Shown here: one piece after another, positions 40,786 to 49,044 of the stretch
How positions within the stretch are numbered: position 1 is the first letter of the stretch
How the letters are laid out: each line of letters begins with the position of its first letter
Assembly (NCBI GenBank): GCA_049487715.1
Contig: CP150590.1
Span: forward strand, 62,001 to 126,000
DNA from: Pycnococcus provasolii
Taxonomy: Eukaryota; Chlorophyta; Pseudoscourfieldiophyceae; Pseudoscourfieldiales
Length of the DNA stretch: 64,000 bases
Direction of reading: 5' to 3'
Position numbers and translations under genes: made by a program
Notes under the pieces: generated by a model
The model's input: the letters and a program-made list of their open reading frames with translations, nothing else
Told to the model about the DNA's origin: nothing
Databases searched by the model: none

Positions 40786-41637
40786 CTATGCCTTGCTCTT
40801 CTTCTTTGCGTTCCTCCTCGCCTCGAGCCTACGAAGCAACTTCGCCGTCGCTGAGTCAGGCGCGATTTTCCTCCGTGTGGGCTCGGTGGGTGTGGCGGCG
40901 GGCTGCGTGTCAAGTTCGCGCCTCACTTTCTTGGTTGGTGATGCGAGCACGTCCGGTTGTTCACGATCGGCTCCATCGGCAGGGAATTGTGCGAGTCCGT
41001 AGTCTGCTGGAGTCAAGTGCCAAGCGGGGGGTACATCCGTCGCTGAGTCAGGCGCAATTTTCCTCCGTGTGGGCTCGGTGGGTGTGGCGGCGGGCTGCGT
41101 GTCAAGTTCGCGCCTCACTTGCTCGGTTGGTGATGCGAGCACGTCCGGTCGTTCACGAGCTTGTTGTGTTGTTGTGGCAGTATTGTCGTCACGAGCTCCT
41201 TGCGAATTTCCAGGCACAATTCCAGGCACAACTTCCCAACGGTGTCCGTGCAGGTCCAGCACTCGCATTTGCGCCGTACCTGCGATTTGCTTCACAATTT
41301 CCATCCACGCTTCTGGCGACTCGAACTCCGTCCCGTTCGTATTCCCCGTGTGCCACATTGCTGGTTGGTGTAGTTGGTCGGGATTTGTTCGCAAACATAT
41401 CCCGACCCATGCTCTCCACATTTTCATCCACCTAAACTTATGGGCTTTCAGTTGTTGGCGTATCTGAAACGACCCCGCGTTTCCCTTGACCATGAACACC
41501 CCCCTCTTCGGGCAGTACCCCGCCCAGACTGCTGCTGATGGTGGTGGTGATGACGACTGGGGAGGGGGAGTTGTCGCCGTAGTCGTCGTGGTCGTGGTCG
41601 CCGCCGTGTCTGCATCGATGCGTGCGTCGGAGGCCAT
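40786..41637 (-). CDS. Unknown protein with a WAGYCPKRG..LK..KFRW domain and duplicated tail
   Basis: 283 residues from the ATG at 41637 (MASDARIDADT). The frame extends to 41946, but there it merely translates telomere-like DNA into Leu-Gly repeats. After a Thr run and Pro/Ser linker, residues about 38-135 form a compact region, GYCPKRGVFMVKGNAG ... LKAHKFRWMKMWRAWVGICL. Its G-x(6-8)-LK-x(4)-W-x(6)-W spacing recalls small replication/repair-associated modules (VKGxTYxxKxxLKxxGGxW), a tentative resemblance. The C-terminal half holds two copies of a 38-residue segment (DVLASPTxxVRRELDTQPAA ...) about 64 residues apart, and a basic tail KKKSKA (NLS-like). Role unknown, possibly nuclear. Confidence 0.6.
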   Translation of the reverse strand: MASDARIDADTAATTTTTTTATTPPPQSSSPPPSAAVWAGYCPKRGVFMVKGNAGSFQIRQQLKAHKFRWMKMWRAWVGICLRTNPDQLHQPAMWHTGNTNGTEFESPEAWMEIVKQIAGTAQMRVLDLHGHRWEVVPGIVPGNSQGARDDNTATTTQQARERPDVLASPTEQVRRELDTQPAATPTEPTRRKIAPDSATDVPPAWHLTPADYGLAQFPADGADREQPDVLASPTKKVRRELDTQPAATPTEPTRRKIAPDSATAKLLRRLEARRNAKKKSKA

Positions 41638-41818
41638 GGCAATTATGGCGGACAGGACTTGTAACCCACCCAGCAGATAGGATAGGGGAGGGGAGGACGG
41701 GTCCCGAGGTCGTTCGGGCCGGGCGAGAACTGAGAAGAGAAAAGCGACCAGAGAGTCAACGTGCAAAGAGGGATCCCCAAATAACAAAAACGGTCCGGAC
41801 GGTCCGTCGGAGAAGGTC

Positions 41819-41903
41819 CGTAACCCTAACCCTAGCCCTAACCCTAGCCCTAACCCTAACCCTAGCCCTAACCCTAACCCTAACCCTAACCGTAACCCTA
41901 TCC
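41819..41903. repeat. Interstitial telomere-like tract (CCCTAA)n
   Basis: About 13 hexamers of TAACCC with CTAGCCC and CGTAACCC variants. It is the longest such tract in the window and lies just upstream of the gene starting at 41637. Confidence 0.95.
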
Positions 41904-42339
41904 CATTCCGTGTTTCCCCCGGGGACATCTCGCGAGGGAGGCTCATCAGGGCCCCCCAGGGGAGGGGGCACGGGAACTGTTCGGGTAAAGGTTTCGGGTG
42001 GCAAATACAGGACAGAAAAGATAGCTAAGGGGCAGGAAGACTGTACCGGGTAGGGTAGGGTAGGCCAATAAGGCCAGTCCGAGAAAAAGAGAGGGGAAAA
42101 TAAATAAGAACCAGAAAAAGTCACTGTGTCCGACCCCCTCAGATAGGATAGGCTAAAAAGTAGACTACCCGCGGGGCACCCGTAAGATACGGATTTCACA
42201 TTTTATTATTTTGTTAAGTGTCGTATTGTCCTTTTTACGTAACTCGCCAGCCGCACTTTCACTTTCACTTTAGACTTGACGTTTGGAGCCCTTCATTTCA
42301 GCCATTGTTTTGTTTGTTTTTTTTATTAAAAGGGTAATC
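41904..42339. other. Divergent promoter spacer
   Basis: Lies between the starts of the minus-strand unknown gene and the plus-strand transporter. It contains GTAGG repeats (42047-42065) and a CACTTTCACTTTCACTTTAG triplication (42252-42271). No gene seen. Confidence 0.5.
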
Positions 42340-43147
42340 ATGTTCTCATCATCGTCGTCGTCGTCAGCATCGTCAGCATCAGCATCAGGAGCAGGAGGTT
42401 TTAGGCTTACGCCTGCGCGCGCTTCTCCGGCAATGCACTACGCGCTCTGCATGCCCGTCTCCTCCTCCTCCTCCCCCTCGGAATCTGCTGTCTTTGTGTG
42501 GGGAGAGGCACCCGTGCTCAGTCAAGCGAATCACCTGAGGGACCACGGAACCGTCGGTATGTGCGCGCGTAAAGGTGCGCCACCCGTATCGACGTCGACG
42601 GTATCGGTAGCACAACCTTCAAGCACGGCGTCGTCCCAGGGAGTGCTGGAGCGCAAACTCGTCGTCGCGCTCGCACTCAGCATCGCGTCGTGCGCTGGAG
42701 AAGGCACGTTCGGAATCGCCGCGGGAAGCCTCGCCATACTCACGGACTCTGCGCACATGCTCTCAGACGCACTCGCGTACGCCATCGCACTCGCCGCCGT
42801 GCGCATCGCAAGACGACCGGCCACCGCAGACCATAACGAAGGACTTCTGCGCGCCGAGGTGCTCGGCTCGCTCGCGTCCGTGACTCTCACGTGGTTTGTC
42901 ACTGCGTCGCTCGTCGCCGAGGCGACGAGGAGACTCGCGTTTGGAAGCAACGGCGTGCACGGCAGGATGATGTGCATCACAGCCATATGCGCCTTCGTCG
43001 TAAACCTCGTACTAGTCATATGGTTCCACGACGCCATGCACGCAAGACCGGGAGGACACGATGAAAACTGTCCGTGCAGCACGGTTAGCACGCTGCTAAA
43101 ACCAAGCTCGGCGGCGGCGGTGCTGGACGTCGAACGAGCCGAGGAAC

Positions 43148-43179
<32 letters not shown>

Positions 43180-43916
43180 CACGAGTCTTTGCTGCGATCA
43201 CGTAAGACGTCGTCGTCCAACGTCGACGAAACGGACGATGACAGCGCGATCGAGGTTGATATCGATGCGGCGAGGGAAGACACGAGCGACGCGGAGAAGA
43301 AGGAAAAGCGACCCAAAAGACTGCCATTTCGTAAGCGCGTTGGCGCAATCAGGCGGGCGCGTAAAGTGACCAGCACAAAGCCCGCGGCGACTGCACACAA
43401 CCTGAACATGCGCGCAGCGTACGTGCACGTGATTGGGGACCTCCTGCACACATTTGGCGTCGCCGTCGTTGGCGCTGTGATATGGGCACATCCGCGCTTG
43501 CACGTGATTGACCCGATATGCACGTTCGTATTCGCCGGGATCGTGGTCGCGACGACCGTGCCCATCACACGCGACATCGTCGACGTGCTGATGCACCGCG
43601 CGCCACGAGACGTGGACGTCGCTAAGCTCGCGAAGGATCTCGGATCGCTGCCCGGAGTTGCGGAGGTTGGTATGCTACGCGCATGGAGTCGCACGCCGGG
43701 GAAGCCTGTGCTAACTGCGCACGTGAGATGCGTGCGTGGTGCGAAGGCATCACATGTGCTCGCTGCATGTACCTCCGAATGTACCAAGGCTGGAATTACA
43801 GACACAACCTTGCAGGTGGTGGAAGTGTCAGGAGGAGGGGGAGGGGGAAGAGGAGGGGTGTCTCCGTCTGCTTCCATGCAAGGGCTCCTTGATGCTCCGA
43901 GAAGAAACAACAAGGG

Positions 43917-43948
<32 letters not shown>

Positions 43949-44001
43949 TGGTGCGTGGTGATGCACATAAAATGATTCAGATGTGTCGTGTAGAAGTGTA
44001 G
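42340..44001 (+). CDS. CDF cation transporter, ZnT-like
   Basis: 553 residues from ATG 42340. A Ser-rich ~100-residue leader could be a targeting sequence. Transmembrane segments follow from about 103. The metal site of zinc-type CDF exporters is present twice: TDSAHMLSD (His139, Asp143, helix 2) and HVIGD (His363, Asp367, helix 5). DHNEGLLRAEVLGSL matches the family's helix 3 entry. The usual His-rich loop between helices 4 and 5 is replaced by an Asp run with Glu/Ser (about 268-320) encoded by GAC repeats. The C-terminal beta-alpha domain is present, followed by a Gly run and a Ser run (TCG repeats). Likely exports Zn2+ from the cytosol into a compartment by proton exchange; the His-Asp pairs favour zinc over manganese. 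Confidence 0.92.
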
Positions 44002-44111
44002 TCATTACATTCAATGAGTGATATAGAATTATAACATAAAAGGGATAAAGCGCTTGCTGCGTATAACTCGCCCTGTGGGACCGCGTTTTCAACAAATGAT
44101 TTTGTCTGATT

Positions 44112-44895
44112 TTATTTGGTTACAACTCGAATGTTACACACCTCTGGCGTCTTGAAAGGACCGGGCACGCCGTCGGCAGGTGCCTGCCCGGCGTCGTTGC
44201 GTCCCCAGCACGCAACACTGCCGTCGCATCGGAGTGCCACGGAAAAGTGCGCACCCGCACCAATTGCGACGAAGTCGCCGTCCATGCCTCCAGGAGGCGC
44301 TCGGCCAAAGTGATTAAAGCTTCAGCACGCGACACTAGTACCGTTGCGTCGCAACGCTAGCGAGTGTCGACTACCCGCAGCGATCGCGACAAAGTCACCC
44401 TCGACGCCGGCGGGAGGTGCCTGGCCGTGATTGTTCCAACCCCAACACGCGACACCGCCGTTGCGTCTCAACGCCAGCGAGTGTGCGCCACCCGCAGCGA
44501 TCGCGGCAATGAACGAATCCAACTCTGCTTTCGTGAATTTCTTAAGGTGATAATACAACACAGCTTGCACGTTTGGGCGCGCGTTCACTGCTATGCCCTC
44601 GCATGCACACAGCGTCCAAGGCGTCTTGTACCGCGCCATGCGCGAAGCCATGAGCGCCAGAAAGGTTGGACGACTACAAGCTAGCTTGTCTTGCGTGGCA
44701 AGACTCGGCTGATCTCGATTTTGTGCTACCTGCCGCTTTCGCGTGCGTCGCACGACGTGTGCGGCCGAGCTCAAGTATCGTCGCACTCGCCTCGGCCACT
44801 TCGGCGTCCACGACGTCCGGCATGGCGATGAGCTCGACCTGACTTACAAATGGAATTTGGTCAAAATTCGGGAGGCGTTCAAAATCGGGCGGCAA
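44112..44895 (-). pseudogene. RCC1-repeat gene, broken by a nonsense codon and a frameshift
   Basis: The minus strand encodes RCC1-type repeats: AAIAAGGAHSLALRRNGGVA, CWGWNNHGQAPPAGVEGDFV, AAGSRHSLALRRNGTSVAC. A TGA (44322-44324) then falls exactly where the motif demands Trp. The same frame continues SFNHFGRAPPGGMDGDFVAI, HFSVALRCDGSVACWGRNDA and GQAPADGVPGPF to a TAA at 44112-44114. Upstream, a leader at about 44740-44895 (FERLPNFDQIPFVSQVELIA, MPDVVDAE, F-box-like in feel) is in another frame. TGG to TGA plus a frame change indicate decay, unless introns or sequence errors explain both. RCC1 propellers serve as exchange factors or binding scaffolds. Confidence 0.75.
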
Positions 44896-45760
44896 TGGCG
44901 GAGGCTGAGGGCTACACGCCTACACCGTTGACTACGTGATGTCTAGGCAAGTTGGCCAAGAGAGAGGTGAGCTCCCAGGCTACTACCCACAACGGTAAGA
45001 ATGTGACGACAAACGAAGTAACCTTAGAGTTGAGTGCGCGTCGTCGAGCGCAAGAAGAACGTATACGGCTGGTGTTTGGCTGATGGAGCATAGACGAGCG
45101 AGTCTCGAGATGAAGTCAGACTGCGAACGGTGATGCGTGCGTGCGAGCGTGTGAGGGCGTGCGGGTAAGAAACTCACGAGAACGCCGGGCCGGCCTGTTG
45201 CCCCCGCCCGGGGCCAGCCGGATTCATTCGGAAGGCTCAAGCCTCAAGGTTCCGAAACGAGAACTCGAGAAGAGAAGGCTCATCAAGAGAAGGCAGGGGA
45301 GGGACTCCTAATCCATACATAGACTACGCTCAACGAGGGATTTTTCGAGAGGCCGTCCCAGCACCCCCCCCAGGAGCTCCCTTTTCGACCTTCTGCGGAG
45401 TGCGGCCTTCTTCCCGAACTGCCGAACTGCCGAGAAGACTCCCTTAAACCCGAGTCGAGTCTAGTCTACCCTAGGTAGGGAAGAGAGAGGGTCCCAGGGC
45501 ATTCGTCCCTCCATGGGACCATGGGACCATGGGAGGAGGGAGGGCTTTCTAGAAGTCTACCCGGTACATAACTAGTCTAAGGTGGATTCATGGAGAAACA
45601 GAACAGAGGGTTCAATTAAATTAATTAAATTTGCACTTGATTCATGAGTGAGAAGCTGCTCCTTTCGTTCATTTAGGGGTTGGGGTTGGGATGTGACTTG
45701 TGAGGCTGTGAGTTTTTTTCTCCCTCCCCCTTCCTGGAATTCCGGAATTCCATTCTTGAA
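44896..45760. other. Spacer
   Basis: Contains CCGGGCC/GGCCCGG-type GC-rich palindromic sequence near 45185-45225, CATGGGACCATGGGACC repeats near 45515-45530, and an AATTAAATTAATTAAATT stretch near 45613. No gene identified. Confidence 0.5.
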
Positions 45761-46864
45761 ATGTCGGAGGACAATGCGGCGTTATTACCTTTACATACGG
45801 TATTGGCGATACAGTTCAAGGCCACACCTATCCCGTTACACCTTTCAGGGCTAACGTTATCGTCTTCGTTATATTCGCTGGCTTCGTATTTGAGTTTACA
45901 TTTGCAGCTGGATGCTCGCACGTTGGCGTTATACGTAAAAGGGGGGTCGCGCATCGATCTCGCTTCCTATGTCTTACATGATGGTAAAGATGACTCAGAC
46001 ACGCGAATCGATTCCGTCGTGAATTTACGTGAAAATATTCCACCCAAGAAGCCAATCAAAGCGTTATTAACGGGATCATCAACGGAAGATATCGTCAACC
46101 TGTCCAAAGACGAGGCGAAATTTGCCGCGCTCGCGAACGTCACGATGTCGCCCGACCAAGAACGAAGACGCGCGGCACGACGCGCAGGAATCGCGGCGAC
46201 GGCGTCGTCGTCGTCCGCGAATACGAATACGAATACGAACGCAGAGTACACGTTCGGAGAACTCAAAGTCCTCCAGTACGCAGACGGTGTCGTCAACCCG
46301 CCGCCCGAAAAAGCAATGGAACTACTAAGACAGCTCGCGGAAGACTCGGGCGTACGCGCAGTCATGCAAAAACACAAGTACAAAGTCAACCTGCTGAGCG
46401 AAATGCACCCGGAAGGAAAAGTCGGAGTCAGCGAAGTGTGCGTGCTCGGCTACAACGTCAACCAAGGACAAGAAATCAGCCTGAGACTGCGCACGGACGA
46501 CCTGCGCGGCTTCAGACGACTACGCGACATCAAACTCACGCTCATGCACGAACTCGCGCACAACGAGTACCGCGAACACGACGAGAACTTCAAAACGCTC
46601 AACAGCTTACTCGTGCGGGAACTCGAGGGTCTAGACTGGCGCGCGGGACATGCGCGCACACTCGGCGGAACGAGTCGAAGTCGACCTGGAAGCGGCGAAG
46701 GGTGGCTTTACCAACCTGGCGACGAAGACGCGAATCTCTCAAAAGACGGCCGCACCGTCGGCGGCGACGCGCCTACCACGGGCGCATCCGCCGCCGCGTC
46801 CGCCGCCGCCGCTGCCATGCGGCGCGCTGCTCAGGAACAGGATGGCGATGCCATGAACGAGTGA
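45761..46864 (+). CDS. UBL-WLM metalloprotease (Wss1/SPRTN-like repair family)
   Basis: 367 residues. Residues about 12-105 have a ubiquitin-like fold pattern ending in RENIPPKKPIKALLTGS, as in plant and fungal ubiquitin/WLM proteins. After an Asn-Thr linker, residues about 160-300 form the WLM domain: AMELLRQLAEDSGVRAVMQK, VNLLSEMHPEG, CVLGYNVNQGQEISLRLRTD, and the zinc motif HELAHNEYREHD (His263, Glu264, His267, His273). VRELEGLDW follows. WLM proteases cleave DNA-protein crosslinks or SUMO/ubiquitin-tagged proteins. All catalytic residues are intact. Ala-rich C-terminus. The ATG at 45761 is preceded by a pyrimidine-rich leader. Confidence 0.9.
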   Translation: MSEDNAALLPLHTVLAIQFKATPIPLHLSGLTLSSSLYSLASYLSLHLQLDARTLALYVKGGSRIDLASYVLHDGKDDSDTRIDSVVNLRENIPPKKPIKALLTGSSTEDIVNLSKDEAKFAALANVTMSPDQERRRAARRAGIAATASSSSANTNTNTNAEYTFGELKVLQYADGVVNPPPEKAMELLRQLAEDSGVRAVMQKHKYKVNLLSEMHPEGKVGVSEVCVLGYNVNQGQEISLRLRTDDLRGFRRLRDIKLTLMHELAHNEYREHDENFKTLNSLLVRELEGLDWRAGHARTLGGTSRSRPGSGEGWLYQPGDEDANLSKDGRTVGGDAPTTGASAAASAAAAAMRRAAQEQDGDAMNE

Positions 46865-47461
46865 TCACTGTGAGAATAAATTATGCGCGTAGTCGTGTTT
46901 GTAAAACCAATTCGCATTTATTATATATATAAAATCTAAGTTTACAAGAGAACAATATAATATGTCACTGCTCCCTCGATGACAAAGTGCTTCTCACATC
47001 CCAGACACGAAATTAATGGTCTTGTCACCGCGCGCTCGCGGCGACGATGCCAGCCAGAGAGACGTCTCGTGACAGACTGAGGTGAGGTGAGGTGAGGGCA
47101 TTCTATTCTTGGTTGCAGTCCTCGGTCGTAGCCCTGGGTGGCTCTCCCCGAGTGTGAGGGCCCATCTGTCTCGGGACTTAGTTGTCTCGAACGGGCACAT
47201 GTTATTGTGATTTGTGAATGTTTAGTGATTATTACAAAGTGCGAAAGCCTCGCGTCGTCACCGATCCGCGGCTGGCAAGCAAGCCGGCGCGGAATCGCGT
47301 GCGAGCGGGCGGGTATGACCCTCAGCTCGCCGTAGGCTCGGACATAATGCCCGCGGACTCGGAATGGAGGTCGTGACCGTAGTTCCGAGTGCGCGGGGGT
47401 GGGAAGACGCGCTTGTTCGCCACGTGTGGTGGTGATGGCGTGTGGGCGTATAATGCGTGTG
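46865..47461. other. Spacer
   Basis: TTATATATATAAAAT after the protease gene may be its 3' processing region. It also holds a GGTGAGGTGAGGTGAGG repeat near 47081. No gene identified. Confidence 0.45.
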
Positions 47462-47515
47462 TTAGCTCGCGTGGGCGTGAGATGAGGGTCGGAGGGTGTT
47501 TTTTTTTTTTTTTTT

Positions 47516-48186
47516 GTATGTCTTGTACGGAAAGTCGCTGGCGAGGAAGTAGAAGTGGAGATTCTCGATGGGCTTGAACAGCTCCTTGACGACACCCTTA
47601 CGGCTGATGACCTTGTAGTCCCTTGCAGAAGGCATCGGCGGCTCAACGACGCCGCTCTTACGCACTTCCTCGACGATCATCACCAACTCGTAGCACGGGG
47701 CGAGAGAAGAACGGTTGACGCCGCCGTGTATCATCTTTTGGCGGGCAACATCACCAGAAGCAATTGGTGCGCAAAAGAAGAAACAAGGTTGGCGCGCACA
47801 GAGTCAGCTGAGCCAGCGAGGAAAGATAACTGCGAGCCTCCATCGAAAGGTGAAGCAGCAAGAACTGACGCCCCAAGCGCGGGCGTGAGTGGCCCCGGCG
47901 TAGCCGGAAGAGACGCGACCGACGGATGCGCGAGAGCGCGAATGCGGTCGAAGAGCTTGCCCAGCGTGCCGGTGACGAGGGGATCGTTGACAGACTCCAT
48001 CGAGCGGAAGAAAACGACGACACGCTCCGGCCGCCACGCCTCATCAAAGGTGGCGGCTGCCTGCCACAGGCGTGCCTGCTCCTCAGAGAGGTGCAGGTCA
48101 GGCAGCAGGCTGGTGAAGTCGCGCAACAGCGCGACGCCGGTCGCGAAATACGTGTCCATCGTGGAGAAGATCTTAAGAACGTCCAC
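47516..48186 (-). other. Broken or spliced ORF pair ending at an A-run
   Basis: A minus-strand frame 48186-47731 (MDVLKIFSTMDTYFATGVAL ... FDEAWRPERVVVFFRSMESV) ends in TGA. A second frame begins at 47734 by a one-base shift and continues YELVMIVEEVRKSGVVEPPM ... KELFKPIENLHFYFLASDFP. Both look like real protein. The coding sense then runs into about 17 A (T-run 47500-47516). Possibilities are a retrocopy with its poly-A tail, a gene with a short intron, or decay. No family recognised. Confidence 0.4.
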
Positions 48187-49044
48187 TGCACGTCCAACGC
48201 CGTGCCTTAACGATTGAAGAGTGATGGCGCCCGGGGGCGGCCGGCAGGGAGGGCTGTCCCCGTAGATCCCTCAGACCACCATTATTGGGGCCTACGCAAG
48301 CTAAGCCCTAATAATAAAAAACTGAGTTAATTCCCAAGGGTTATCCCCACAAATACGTTGAAAGAATTGGACGCGTTGAAAGACGCGTTGAAAGAATACG
48401 TAAGAAAAAATTGGCGCGAAGAACATGTTGGCCGTGGCAGTGCCGCAAAATCAACTGCCCAGTGTTATAATGGTAAGGGGCCCACCCACTAGATAGATAG
48501 GAGCCTGGCGGAGAAGGACCCAATTTACCCTCCCTCGCCTAATCTAAAGTAGAAACTATAAACTAGAAAGTAGGAGAAGGGAGACCCGACCGACCCGACC
48601 AGAGAGGGATCCCCCGGGCCCGGGCCTGGGGGAAGTGGAGTGGAGTGGAGGGAGGGTGAGGTCTCCCCCCCCCCCCCGGGTTTCATTTTCATAATTCATT
48701 TTCAAAAACTCCCCGGGGGCATGGCGGAGACGACGACCGGCATGGCCTCAGGCTCCGGCTGGCTGACTGCGGTGACTAGCCTGGTGGCGGCGACGACTGC
48801 GAACTTATCTAAAGCTGGTGCTGCTAGTGGTTATTCTGAGGATTCTTTCACTGTGTCTTCGGATTTCCATGCAGTACACGCCCCCTTCGTCATCGGCATT
48901 GGCGCGTCTCGAGGCGATTATGGGGAGTGCGGGATCCATGGGGGGTGGTCCTAATGATGATTCTGGGATTCCGCCGGCTCGAAGAATCATGCGTCGTCGT
49001 CCTTATATTCTGGCCGTCGGCCGTCCAGTCGCAGTTCGCCGTCC
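48187..49044. other. Spacer and probable 5' exon of the coiled-coil gene
   Basis: No other gene seen. A frame at 48721 (MAETTTGMASGSGWLTAVTS) is in the same phase as the CDS at 49045 but meets stops at 48952-48960. Another frame at 48868-48995 reads QYTPPSSSALARLEAIMG. These could be a spliced 5' exon of the next gene. Confidence 0.4.

Noticed and set aside
41640-41946. N-terminal extension of the 40786-41637 gene through Leu-Gly repeats
   Set aside because: It is the translation of the telomere-like tract; an ATG at 41637 precedes the conserved-looking part.
42531-43913. 460-codon minus-strand frame opposite the CDF transporter
   Set aside because: Ser/Thr/Ala noise; the plus strand has the transporter's metal sites.
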